Shown in pieces: positions 24,617-32,732 of a stretch of 64,000 bases of DNA. How positions within the stretch are numbered: position 1 is the stretch's first letter; each line of letters starts with the position of its first letter. The position numbers were made by a program, and so were the translations under genes. Origin of the DNA: Rhizohabitans arisaemae (GTDB lineage Bacteria > Actinomycetota > Actinomycetes > Streptosporangiales > Streptosporangiaceae); NCBI RefSeq assembly GCF_025996515.1, contig NZ_BLRH01000034.1, forward strand, positions 1-64,000, written 5' to 3'. The notes under the pieces are model-generated. The model saw only the letters and a list, made by a program, of their open reading frames with translations, ran no database searches and was not told the origin of the DNA.

Positions 24617-25393
24617 TCACAGGGCGTGGCCTCCCGCCACCTGGAGGACCTGCCCGGTGATCCAGCGGGCCTGATGGGAGGCGAGGAAGACGACCGCGTC
24701 GGCGATGTCCTCGGGCTCGCCCACCCGTCCCAGCGGCACGATCGAGCGGGCGTGCTCGTAGATCGCCTCGTCCATCCAGCCGCTCTGCACCGGGCCCGGG
24801 GCAACCGCGTTGACCCGGATTCCGGCCGGGGCGAGGTCGAGCGCGGTGCCGCGGGTCAACGCCTCCAGCGCGGCTTTGGACGTGCCGTAGCCCACCTGGC
24901 CGGGGAAGGCGCGGGCCGCGTCGGTGGAGATGTTGACCACACAGGGCCGCGCACCGCCGGCCCTCCGGGCCAGCTCCGCGATGAGCAGCGCGGGCGCCAT
25001 CACGTTGACCCGATAGGCACGCTCCAGCCCCGCCGCGGTGAGCGTGTCCACCGTGTCGGGGCTCTCGCAGTGCGCGGCGTTGTTCACCAGCACGTCCACC
25101 GGTCCCAGCCCCTGTTCGACCGTGTCGAACACGCGCCGCGCGGCCTCCGGTTCCGCCAGGTCCACCCCGACCGTGACGGCCTTGCCGAGCTCGGCGGCCA
25201 GCGCCGTGGCCGTACCCGTGGCGGAGATCCGGTGTTCCCAGGTCACCCCGGGAGGCGGCGCCGCCTGCCCCGGCAGGTGATGCAGCGCCACCTGGGCGCC
25301 TTCGGCCGCGAACGCCCGGGCGATCGCGGCCCCGATCCCCCCGTCGGCGCCGGTGATCAGCGCCACTTTGCCGGCAAGTCCGGTGTTTCTCAT
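24617..25393 (-). CDS. short-chain dehydrogenase/reductase (SDR)
   Basis: A 258-residue classical SDR. The cofactor motif is TGADGGIGAAIARAF (~11-25), with DVLVNNAAH, and the catalytic S and YxxxK appear in ISTDAARAFPGQVGYGTSKA with the usual 13-residue spacing. The end GRVGEPEDIADAVVFLAS and GGHAL is family-typical. ATG 25393 has only GGGGA upstream; an in-frame ATG at 25435 would add 14 residues not typical of the family. The substrate is unknown. Confidence 0.87.
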   Translation of the reverse strand: MRNTGLAGKVALITGADGGIGAAIARAFAAEGAQVALHHLPGQAAPPPGVTWEHRISATGTATALAAELGKAVTVGVDLAEPEAARRVFDTVEQGLGPVDVLVNNAAHCESPDTVDTLTAAGLERAYRVNVMAPALLIAELARRAGGARPCVVNISTDAARAFPGQVGYGTSKAALEALTRGTALDLAPAGIRVNAVAPGPVQSGWMDEAIYEHARSIVPLGRVGEPEDIADAVVFLASHQARWITGQVLQVAGGHAL

Positions 25394-25527
25394 TCCCCGA
25401 GCATCGTGGGCGGTGCGACATCGGGGCAAACACATTTCGCGGATCAGGGGCCCGGTGCCGCCGCGGCGGCCGTACGGGGTGGGGGACCGGTTCCGTACGG
25501 CGTGGGCGGTCCGATCGGCGACGCTCC

Positions 25528-25570
25528 GGCCGGTACGGCCTCAGGGTTCGCGCCCGAGGCCGTACCGGCC
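25528..25570 (-). terminator. hairpin terminator of the zinc operon
   Basis: Perfect 15-bp inverted repeat, GGCCGGTACGGCCTC at 25528-25542 and its complement at 25556-25570, 6 bp beyond the stop of the last minus-strand gene of the azt operon. Confidence 0.8.
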
Positions 25571-25575
25571 CGGGG

Positions 25576-26763
25576 TCAGCGGGTGACGCCGGTCAGCTCA
25601 TTGGGCGTCTTGGGGAGGGGCACGGTACGGAGTATCCTCCCGGTGCCGAGGTCGATCGAGTGGAGCTCCCGGGTGCTCGGATCGGTGACGTACGCCGTCC
25701 GGCCGCGGACGAAGAGCATCGGCCTGGGCTTTTGCCACTCGACCGGCTCCTTCCACGGGTCGAGGACCTTGATGGTGCTCACGGTCTCGGCCCGGTCCGG
25801 GTCGATCACATGGAGTGCGCCGTCGGTGCCGAGCACGAGGGCTTCGCCGCCCGGGCCGCGGGCCAGGGAACGGAAGGTGTAGCTCGTGGGCAGGTCGAGC
25901 AGTTTCAGGGTGCCGGACTTGGTGTCGATGAGGGAGATCTGCCTGGGGCGTTCGAGTTCGGCGGCCGGATCCTTCTTGTAGTCGCCGAGGACGATCGCCG
26001 ACCGATCGGAACCGGCTTGGTTGCCGATCCGGCCGTACTCGTGCGGGCTCTCGATCTTGCGTATCTCGCCGTCCCGGTAGAGCAGGACGCCGTCCTGGCA
26101 GCCGATCACGACGGCGTCGTCCCGCGCGGTGGCCTCGCCGTGCACGCCGGGGCAGTTCTCGTTGCGGGCGATCTCCCTGCCGTCCTTGTCCAGGACGAGG
26201 ATGCCCACCCGTTTCTCCTCGGTGCCGAGGGTGACGACGAGTTCCCCGCTGCCCAGGCCGACGGCGACGCCGTGGTGCGGGGTGTCGGCCGTGTAGACCT
26301 CCGTCTCCGGGAGGCCGTCGCCGAGCCGCCTCGGGTCGAAGACGACGACTTTTCCGGTCCCGTCGGAGAACAGGGTGGTCCTGCCCGCGTGCCGCACCAC
26401 GTGGCCGGGTTCGGCGGCGGTGAACTCGTCGGAGGTGAGCTCGGGGGCCGCGGCGTCGAGTATCCGGAAGCCGGTCGATGTGGAGACCAGGACGTGCCGG
26501 TCGTCTCCGGCTGGGTTGACCCGGTTGAATCCGGGGAGCGGGATGTCCGCGACGAGGTGGAGGCTTTGGCCGTCGAGGACGTGGAGGCCGCCGTCGTAGG
26601 TGATCACGAGGGGGTCCCGCACAGTGGTCTGGGGTGTGGTCCGCGCCGTCGGCGAGGACGAGGACGCCATGGGCTGCTGCAGACCGCAGGCGCTGACGGT
26701 GAAGGCGGTGGCCAGCAGCGCGGACAGCGCTGCCGCCGTCCGGGTGCGCGGTGCGATGTTCAT
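25576..26763 (-). CDS. aztD: AztD-like zinc metallochaperone lipoprotein, copy 2
   Basis: A 395-residue lipoprotein (lipobox SACG at C26) with beta-propeller repeats (ITYDGGLHVLDGQSLHLVAD and so on). It shares AztD landmarks: GHVVRH followed by TLFSDGTG, TPHHGVAVG, and CPGVHGE with VVIGCQDGVLLY. AztD hands zinc to the binding protein AztC in AztABCD importers. It lacks the N-terminal His-rich loop that the other copy (27743-28924) keeps. It is the last gene of the minus-strand azt operon, 74 bp after aztC. The ATG at 26763 is preceded by AAAGGCGAG. Copy labels are mine. Confidence 0.78.
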   Translation of the reverse strand: MNIAPRTRTAAALSALLATAFTVSACGLQQPMASSSSPTARTTPQTTVRDPLVITYDGGLHVLDGQSLHLVADIPLPGFNRVNPAGDDRHVLVSTSTGFRILDAAAPELTSDEFTAAEPGHVVRHAGRTTLFSDGTGKVVVFDPRRLGDGLPETEVYTADTPHHGVAVGLGSGELVVTLGTEEKRVGILVLDKDGREIARNENCPGVHGEATARDDAVVIGCQDGVLLYRDGEIRKIESPHEYGRIGNQAGSDRSAIVLGDYKKDPAAELERPRQISLIDTKSGTLKLLDLPTSYTFRSLARGPGGEALVLGTDGALHVIDPDRAETVSTIKVLDPWKEPVEWQKPRPMLFVRGRTAYVTDPSTRELHSIDLGTGRILRTVPLPKTPNELTGVTR

Positions 26764-26837
26764 GGGGGATCTCGCCTTTCAGCTGATTGAGGGAAACGTC
26801 CGGCCGACCGGGCCGGAGGGAACGTGGGGGTGGGGTT

Positions 26838-27746
26838 TCATCCGGTGCCGAGGCCGTCGACGATGGCCGAGGTGTTGGCGCGCATCAGGTCCAGGAACGT
26901 CGCGGCGCCCTTGCCGGGCGCGGTCAGCGACTCCGAGAACAGCGTCAGGACCCTGATCCGAAGCCCCGCCTCCGCGGCGAGCGCCCGGGCGAGGCGGTCG
27001 GGGTGGGAGGAGTCGGCGAAGATCGCTGGGACGCCGGCGGCACGGACCGCGTCGGCGAGGGATTTGAGGTCGGCGGCGCTGGGGGAGGCCAGGGTCGTGC
27101 CGCCGGGGACGATCGCGCCGACGACCTTGAAGCCGTAGCGTTCGGCGAAGTAGCCGAAGACGTGGTGGTTGGTCACCAGGCTCCGCCGGGCGGGAGGGAT
27201 GGTGGCGAACCGCTGCCTCATCCACGTGTCCAGCTCGTGGATCTCGCGGCGGTGGCCGGCGGCGTTCGCCCGTACGGCCTCGGCGTCGACGCCGTCGACC
27301 TCGGCTGTCACCCGGTCGGCGATCACGTCGACGACCTTGGCCATCCGGTGGGGGTCCGTCCAGAAGTGCGGGTCGGGTCGCCCGGCCGCGTCCCCCGCGG
27401 CGTACGGGATCGGATCGGCGGCCTCCCCGGCGGCGAGTACCGGAACCCCGGCGTCCCGGGCGGCCAGGACCTGCCGCAGGACCCCCTCCTCCAGGCCGAG
27501 GCCGTTGTACACGACAAGGTCGGCCCGTTCGAGGCCGGCGGCCTGCCGGGCCGATATCCCGAAGGAGTGCGGGTCGGAGTCCGGTTTCATCAGCACGGTC
27601 ACCGTGGCTTGGTCACCGACGACCCGGCGGACGACGTCTCCGAGGATGTTCGTGGTGACGACCACCTCAGGGCGGCGTCCCCCGGTGCCCGCGCACCCCG
27701 CCGCGGCGAGCGCGACGACCACGGCGAGCAGGATCCGGGCGATCAA
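26838..27746 (-). CDS. aztC: zinc ABC transporter substrate-binding lipoprotein (AztC/ZnuA)
   Basis: A 302-residue cluster A-I binding protein. Signal and lipobox are VVVALAAAGCAG (C22). Metal ligands are expected in MKPDSDPHSFG, GRPDPHFWTD, TNHHVFGYFAERYG and FADSSHPD. The TTG at 27746 was chosen because it overlaps the TGA of the upstream aztD-like gene (TTGA) and follows GGAGAC; the longer upstream frame is not lipoprotein-like. The protein captures Zn(II) outside the membrane and delivers it to the AztB permease. Confidence 0.88.
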   Translation of the reverse strand: MIARILLAVVVALAAAGCAGTGGRRPEVVVTTNILGDVVRRVVGDQATVTVLMKPDSDPHSFGISARQAAGLERADLVVYNGLGLEEGVLRQVLAARDAGVPVLAAGEAADPIPYAAGDAAGRPDPHFWTDPHRMAKVVDVIADRVTAEVDGVDAEAVRANAAGHRREIHELDTWMRQRFATIPPARRSLVTNHHVFGYFAERYGFKVVGAIVPGGTTLASPSAADLKSLADAVRAAGVPAIFADSSHPDRLARALAAEAGLRIRVLTLFSESLTAPGKGAATFLDLMRANTSAIVDGLGTG

Positions 27747-28924
27747 CGGCCCGTCTCCACCATGTGGGTGGGCGTGATGCCGGGGTCGAGGGTGCGGGCG
27801 AGCCGGAGCCCGTCGTTGTAGTCGATTTCGTGGATCACCCGGGCGGCCGGGTCGTTGACGTAGGCCCGGGAGGCGTCGGCCTCGATGACCTGCGTACCGG
27901 GCGCGGGTTCGCCGATCAGGGCGGTCTTCGCGGTCTGCCTCCCCGACTCCGGGTCGTAGGCGCGCAGGAAGCCGTCCGCGGTCAGGATGAGCACCGGGGT
28001 GTCCGGGCCGGTCGCGCAGACGGCCACCGGTGGCCCGGTCTTCAGCAGAGTCCACTTCTTGGCCCGTACGTCGAGCAGCCAGACGCCCCGGCCGCCCGCC
28101 TTCGCGGCCAGCGTGGTGCCGCCGGGACGGTGCTCGAAGTGCCGCGCGCGGCGTTCCCGCGGCACCTCGCCCGGGTAGGCGATCTTCTCCGCGGTGAAGG
28201 CGCCGTCGTCCTCGACGACGAGCAGGGCGCCGTCGGCGCACCCGAGGACGGCACCGGCGCGGGTCACGGCCGCACCGCGCGGCTCCGCGCAGGGCTCGTC
28301 GAACGAGGTGACCGGTTCGCCGTCCGCGGTGCGCACGTCGACGGCGTCTCCGGCGACCGGCAGGATCAGGTGTTCCCGGTACGGCAGCGCGGTGCCATCG
28401 CCCTCGGTCACTCCGATCCTGGTGATCTCGCCTTTCCCCAGGCCGGTCCGGTCGAGCAGCTCCACCGAGCCGTCGGAGAAGGAGACCGCGGCCACGGCGG
28501 GGTCGCTCCGGACGGCCTGCGGGCTCCGGCGCGCCAGGGTGCCGACGTCCCGGGCCTCGGCACGGTAGTGGTGGAGATGGTCGCCGTGGTCGACGGTCCA
28601 GGTACCGCCGTCCACGATGTTCAGCGCCTTGCCTCGGCCCGAGGTGAGGTAGGCGAAGCGGCCGTCACCGGCGATGCCGTCGACCCCGCCGACCCGCCCC
28701 AGCGTGAAGGTCTGCGCGGTCGTCAGGTCCAGGACGCGGACCGCCCCGGTCTCCCCGTCGGCCACGACCAGCCGCTGCTGCGGCTCGGCCGTCTCGACGG
28801 CGCCTTCGACGTAGCCGTGGGGGACCGCCTCGGCCGGTCCGGGGTCGGCGGTCTCGGTACGGCCGGAGGCGCAGCCGGTCGCCAGGACAAGGAGGGCGGC
28901 GGCGAGCATGCGGGTCCGCGTCAC
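27743..28924 (-). CDS. AztD-like lipoprotein, copy 1, with His-rich loop
   Basis: A 393-residue lipoprotein (lipobox LATGCASG, C18) of the same propeller family as 25576-26763. It keeps a His cluster, WTVDHGDHLHHYRAEA (~110-125), like the zinc-binding loop of AztD. At positions where copy 2 has GHVVRH, TPHHG and CPGVHGE, it has QAVRSDPAV, no PHHG, and CAEPRGAA. So the two copies retain different histidine sets. GTG 28924 overlaps the permease stop by 4 bp (GTGA), and the TGA overlaps the aztC TTG, which indicates tight translational coupling. Confidence 0.78.
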   Translation of the reverse strand: MTRTRMLAAALLVLATGCASGRTETADPGPAEAVPHGYVEGAVETAEPQQRLVVADGETGAVRVLDLTTAQTFTLGRVGGVDGIAGDGRFAYLTSGRGKALNIVDGGTWTVDHGDHLHHYRAEARDVGTLARRSPQAVRSDPAVAAVSFSDGSVELLDRTGLGKGEITRIGVTEGDGTALPYREHLILPVAGDAVDVRTADGEPVTSFDEPCAEPRGAAVTRAGAVLGCADGALLVVEDDGAFTAEKIAYPGEVPRERRARHFEHRPGGTTLAAKAGGRGVWLLDVRAKKWTLLKTGPPVAVCATGPDTPVLILTADGFLRAYDPESGRQTAKTALIGEPAPGTQVIEADASRAYVNDPAARVIHEIDYNDGLRLARTLDPGITPTHMVETGR

Positions 28925-29763
28925 CCGGTCACCGCCCGGGTGCGGGGGAGCCGGTCCCGCAGGGACGCCGCCGTGGCGCCGAGAAAGAAGAGCGAAACGG
29001 CCACCGCGGTGATCGTGGCGCCCGCCGCCGTACCGAGGTGCCAGGACAGGATCAGGCCGATCACGGTCGAAGCGACGCCGAGGACCGCCGCCCCCAACAT
29101 GATCGACGGGATGCGCCGGGCCCACAGGAGCATGGTCGCGGCCGGGGCGATCAGGAGGCCGAAGACCAGGAGGGTGCCGACGACGTGAAAGGAGGCGACG
29201 ACGGCGAGGGTCACGAGTCCCAGCAGGAGGGCGTGCGCCGACCGGGGTCCCAGCCCCAGTGTGTGCGCCGTGCGCGGGTCGAAGGTGAGCGCGACGAACG
29301 ACCGGTGGCCGAGGACGGACACCGCCGCGGCGACGGCCAGCGCGACGGCGAGGTGGGTCAGCTCCTCGGGACGGACGGCGAGGACGTCGCCGAAGAGGAG
29401 CCCGGTCAGGTCGACGGCGAAGGACCGGGAATGCGAAACGATGATCACTCCCAGGGCGAGCATGCCGGCGAAGAGCAGGCCGATGCTCGTATCCGGGGAG
29501 AGTCTGGGCGATCTGCCGAGCACGGTGACGCCGAGGGCCATCGCGGCGGCGCTGAGGGCGGCGCCGACGGCGAGACCGCCGCCGAGCAGCGCGGCGATCG
29601 CCACGCCGGGCAGCAGGCCGTGCGACATCGCGTCGCCGAGGAAGGCCATGCCGCGCAGGACCACCCAGGTCCCGGCGAGGGCGCAGATCAGGGAGACGAG
29701 GATCCCGCCGGCAAGCGCGTGCCTGACGAAGGAGACCTCAAAAGGATCAACCAACCATTCCAT
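28921..29763 (-). CDS. aztB: zinc ABC transporter permease (AztB/ZnuB)
   Basis: A 280-residue ABC-3 family permease with about eight transmembrane helices. Landmarks are RGMAFLGDAMSHGLLPGVAI, SHSRSFAVDLTGLLFGDVLA, and LVFGLLIAPAATMLLWARRI, the usual ABC-3 coupling region. It forms the membrane channel for Zn(II) with AztA (ATPase) and AztC. It is the first gene of the minus-strand arm, divergent from aztA, with the Zur-type palindrome 17-31 bp ahead of its ATG. Confidence 0.92.
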   Translation of the reverse strand: MEWLVDPFEVSFVRHALAGGILVSLICALAGTWVVLRGMAFLGDAMSHGLLPGVAIAALLGGGLAVGAALSAAAMALGVTVLGRSPRLSPDTSIGLLFAGMLALGVIIVSHSRSFAVDLTGLLFGDVLAVRPEELTHLAVALAVAAAVSVLGHRSFVALTFDPRTAHTLGLGPRSAHALLLGLVTLAVVASFHVVGTLLVFGLLIAPAATMLLWARRIPSIMLGAAVLGVASTVIGLILSWHLGTAAGATITAVAVSLFFLGATAASLRDRLPRTRAVTG

Positions 29764-29779
29764 GGTATAAGTTTTATAA

Positions 29780-29794
29780 TGAAAATCATTATCA
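29780..29794. promoter_or_regulatory. Zur box between aztB and aztA
   Basis: TGAAAATCATTATCA is a 15-bp palindrome with one mismatch, which matches the Zur/Fur-type core TGAAAAT-N-ATTTTCA. It lies in a 50-bp AT-rich divergent intergenic region and overlaps TATAAT (29775-29780), the probable + strand -10. Zinc-loaded Zur would shut both arms. Confidence 0.85.
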
Positions 29795-29813
29795 ATTTCA
29801 AGTCGGAGGCGTT

Positions 29814-30578
29814 GTGGAGGTCGTGATCGATCACCTGGTCGCCGGGTACGGGCGGCGGACGGTCCTCCACGGGATCACGGCGCGGATCCCCCGCGGGCAG
29901 GTCACCGCCGTCCTCGGCCCGAATGGCTCGGGGAAATCCACACTGCTGGCGGTGCTCGCCCGGATCATCCGGCCCACCTCGGGCTCGGTCGTCTCCTCGG
30001 GTGTGCGCAGGGTCGGCTTCGTTCCACAGCACAGCGCCGTCTCCGACACGCTGCCGATCACCGTCCGGGAGACCGTGGCCATGGGCCGGTGGGCCCACCG
30101 CGGCCGGTGGAGACGCCTCACCGGCCACGATCGGGCCGTCGTCGAGGCCCGGATGGCCCAGCTGGACATCCTCCCTCTCGCCTCGCGTCGGCTGGGCTCC
30201 CTGTCCGGAGGTCAGCGCCGGCGGGCGCTGCTCGCCCAAGGGCTCGCCCAGGAACCCGACCTGCTCCTCTTGGACGAGCCGACCACCGGCCTCGACCTCG
30301 AAGCCAGGCGCCTCGTCGACGAGGCGCTCGACGCCGCCGCGGCCCAGGGCGTCACCGTGGTCCACGCCACCCACGACCTCGCCGCCGCCACGCGCGCCGA
30401 GCACTGCCTTCTCCTGGAGCGGGGCCGGCTCGCCGCGCAAGGTCCCCCCGCCGAGGTCCTCACCGCCGAGACGCTCGGCCGAGTGATCGGCCTCCCCGGC
30501 GAGGCGTGGACACATCACGGGGCGAACAGCGGCCCGTCCCGGAATTCCCGATCGGACAACGGTTGCGCGGCTGGATAG
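29814..30578 (+). CDS. aztA: zinc ABC transporter ATP-binding protein (AztA/ZnuC)
   Basis: A 254-residue ABC ATPase. Walker A GPNGSGKST (~37-45), Q-loop FVPQHSAV, signature LSGGQRRR, Walker B LLLLDEP and switch H in VHATHDL are all intact. GTG 29814 follows CGGAGG; a GTG at 29823 is also possible. It is divergent from the aztB-aztD-aztC-aztD arm and supplies ATP hydrolysis for zinc import. Confidence 0.9.
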   Translation: MEVVIDHLVAGYGRRTVLHGITARIPRGQVTAVLGPNGSGKSTLLAVLARIIRPTSGSVVSSGVRRVGFVPQHSAVSDTLPITVRETVAMGRWAHRGRWRRLTGHDRAVVEARMAQLDILPLASRRLGSLSGGQRRRALLAQGLAQEPDLLLLDEPTTGLDLEARRLVDEALDAAAAQGVTVVHATHDLAAATRAEHCLLLERGRLAAQGPPAEVLTAETLGRVIGLPGEAWTHHGANSGPSRNSRSDNGCAAG

Positions 30579-30768
30579 AGGTGGAAATCTGCCGCCTCAC
30601 CGAATCGTCGGTGCGGGCCGGGTCTGCGAACCCGCGGCGTGCTCTCGGCTGGGTCCGATGACGGTTGCGCTGTGTGCCCGCCACCGGGTGCCGCACAGCG
30701 AGGCGATCACGGATGCGCGGGGCGGGGACCTCCCCGCCGGCCGGAGGTGCGCATACGGTGGCGTGTTC

Positions 30769-31341
30769 TCACCCGTTCTCCCGGGAGGGGCGGCGGGTGC
30801 GGAGTTTCTGGCGGTTGCCGCAGCGGTCCATGGAGCACCACCGGCGCGCGCCGGGGCGTGAGGTGTCGAGGAAGAAGAGAAGGCAGTTGTCGGAGTCGCA
30901 CTGACGGACCCGGCCGACGCGATCGGAGCCGAACACCTCGATCGCGTCCCGGGCGACCTGGGAGAGAAACTGCGTGCAGGTGACCGGCTCGGCCCAGCCG
31001 CGTTCGAAGGCCGTGCCGAGGGCCGGGACCAGGGGAGGCCGGGCCGCCATCTCGTTGAGCACCGGCTCGAAGGCCGGATCCCGTCCGTCGGCCGCCTGCT
31101 CGGCCAGTCGCTGGACGGCGGCCCGGAGCCGTTTCGCATCGGGCAGATCCGCCGGGTCCGCGTGGACTTCGCCCTTGATTCCCAAACTGCACGCCGCCAC
31201 CCAGCAGGCGAGATCGTCCGCGGTGTCCAACTGCTCCCAGTAGGCGAGTAAGCCCTCTCCGCCCGTGAGCAGGAACTCCAGGCACAGGGTCCCGGGGTCG
31301 AAGCGGAACCGCTGCCCGTCCCTTCCTTGCAACACCACCAT
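30769..31341 (-). CDS. CGNR zinc-finger (ABATE) regulator
   Basis: A 190-residue regulator. The N-terminal ABATE-type sensor domain (FRFDPGTLCLEFLLTGGEGL onward) is followed by the zinc finger RQCDSDNCLLFFLDTSRPGA with RRWCSMDRCGNRQK, the diagnostic CGNR. Such proteins usually repress an adjacent gene. Here the divergent neighbour is the NTF2-like gene at 31399, with a near-perfect palindrome (31359-31379) between them. ATG 31341 has no strong Shine-Dalgarno. It is convergent with aztA; the 190-bp gap between holds no gene. Confidence 0.85.
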   Translation of the reverse strand: MVVLQGRDGQRFRFDPGTLCLEFLLTGGEGLLAYWEQLDTADDLACWVAACSLGIKGEVHADPADLPDAKRLRAAVQRLAEQAADGRDPAFEPVLNEMAARPPLVPALGTAFERGWAEPVTCTQFLSQVARDAIEVFGSDRVGRVRQCDSDNCLLFFLDTSRPGARRWCSMDRCGNRQKLRTRRPSRENG

Positions 31342-31358
31342 GCCATCAGGGTAGCATC

Positions 31359-31379
31359 GACACCAGTTAAACCGGTGTC
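31359..31379. promoter_or_regulatory. palindromic operator of the CGNR regulator
   Basis: Arms GACACCAGTT (31359-31368) and AACCGGTGTC (31370-31379) around one base, with a single mismatch. It occupies the 57-bp gap between the divergent CGNR and NTF2-like genes. Confidence 0.7.
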
Positions 31380-31398
31380 ACTGAGAAGGGGAACGGGA

Positions 31399-31779
31399 AT
31401 GAGCATCGAAACCGAGCTGATCGAGCTGAGCGAGAAGTCGTGGGAGGCCAACCGGAACGGCGACGCCGCCTTCTTCGACCGGTTTCTCACCGAGACGCCG
31501 CTCAGCGTCTCGCACTGGGGCGTCGTGTCCGACCGGGACGCGATACTCCGGGGCTTCGCCGAGAACCGGAATCCCTACCTGCGGACCGACCAGTCCGACC
31601 ACCGGGTGACCGTCCTGACCGACGAGAGCGCCGTGCACACCAGCACCGTGGAGATCGACGTCCTGGTGAACGGCACCGACAAGCAGACCGTCCGGCTCTT
31701 CGCCTCGTCGGTCCTGGTCAAGCGGGACGGGGAGTGGAAGTGCGCCCTCTTCCAGGTCAGCCCCGCCCCCACGACCTGA
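31399..31779 (+). CDS. DUF4440/SnoaL-like NTF2-fold protein
   Basis: A 126-residue single-domain protein: LIELSEKSWEANRNGDAAFF, a SHWGVVSDRDAILRGFAE segment, and strand-rich VRLFASSVLVKRDGEWKCAL. ATG 31399 follows GAGAAGGGGAACGGGA. It is the probable target of the divergent CGNR repressor. Members can act in ligand binding or hydrolysis; no catalytic assignment is possible. Downstream, 31813-31883 holds paired GGTACGG/CCGTACC motifs that may terminate transcription, and 31884-32105 holds no gene. Confidence 0.82.
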   Translation: MSIETELIELSEKSWEANRNGDAAFFDRFLTETPLSVSHWGVVSDRDAILRGFAENRNPYLRTDQSDHRVTVLTDESAVHTSTVEIDVLVNGTDKQTVRLFASSVLVKRDGEWKCALFQVSPAPTT

Positions 31780-32105
31780 TCGCGTTTCACGCGGCGGCGC
31801 CGGATCGAGTTCCGGTACGGCCGCCAGGCGGCCGACGCGCCGGGTCGATCCGATGATCAGCCCGGCGCAGCCCGTACCGGGACGAGGCGCCGCCCGGGAG
31901 GGAACCACGCCCGCGCGGTTCACCTGCTGTCGGCCGTCCCGCTGAACGTGGTTCTCTCACGTTGGCAACCTCCGGCCGGGTATCGGCATCCGGGACAGGT
32001 CGGCGGCCCCGGTCGCCTTGGCTCCGCGGTGTCGTGGCCGACGAGGATGCACACGGTGCTCACCGTCCTCGCCCAAGAGCGGATCACGCGCCGTAGGCTC
32101 GACGC

Positions 32106-32732
32106 ATGGCGGAAGGGGTCGTCGTCGCGCGCGGCGTTCAGGTGGAGCTGGGAGGGCACCCCATCCTGTGGGATGTCGACCTCACGGCGGGTTCAGGTGA
32201 GATCGTGGCCGTGGTCGGGGAGAACGGCGCGGGCAAGTCGACGCTCCTTCGCTGCCTGGCGGGACTGCAGTCGCCGGCCGGCGGGGAGATCGACGTGCTG
32301 GACGGGCCGCCGGTGGACGAAGCCCGGTTCTGGCGGGAGGTCGCCCTGGTGGGGGATGAGCCCGCCTGGTACCCGGGATTGAGCACCCGGGAGCACCTGG
32401 AGCTCATGCACGCCGTGCACCGGGACGGACGCCTGACCGTGGACGAGGCCTTGGCCGTCTTCTCGCTGGAGCGACGGGCGGACCTGCACCCGCTGAGCCT
32501 GTCGACCGGGCAGCGGCAACGGCTTTCGCTGGCGATGGCGCTGCTCAGGCCGAGTCGGCTGCTCCTGCTGGACGAGCCGGAACGCGGACTCGACACCGAG
32601 TTCCGGGGGCGGCTCGCGGCGATTCTCCGCGACTACGCCACCCTCGGCGGCACGGTGGTCATGGCGACGCACGACCTGGCGCTCGCGGACGCCGCCGAGG
32701 CACACCTCATCACGTTGGAGAGCAAGGCGTGA
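32106..32732 (+). CDS. ABC transporter ATP-binding protein
   Basis: A 208-residue ABC ATPase with Walker A GENGAGKST (~39-47), signature LSTGQRQR, Walker B LLLLDEPE and H-loop MATHDLAL. It is short, as in ATPases paired with DUF6297-type permeases. Its TGA overlaps the GTG of the permease gene (GTGA), so they form one translationally coupled exporter. The substrate is unknown. Confidence 0.88.
   Translation: MAEGVVVARGVQVELGGHPILWDVDLTAGSGEIVAVVGENGAGKSTLLRCLAGLQSPAGGEIDVLDGPPVDEARFWREVALVGDEPAWYPGLSTREHLELMHAVHRDGRLTVDEALAVFSLERRADLHPLSLSTGQRQRLSLAMALLRPSRLLLLDEPERGLDTEFRGRLAAILRDYATLGGTVVMATHDLALADAAEAHLITLESKA

Noticed and set aside
31920-32159. Minus-strand frame of 79 codons before the ABC exporter
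   Set aside because: No ribosome binding site or recognisable motif, and it overlaps the start of the exporter gene on the other strand.
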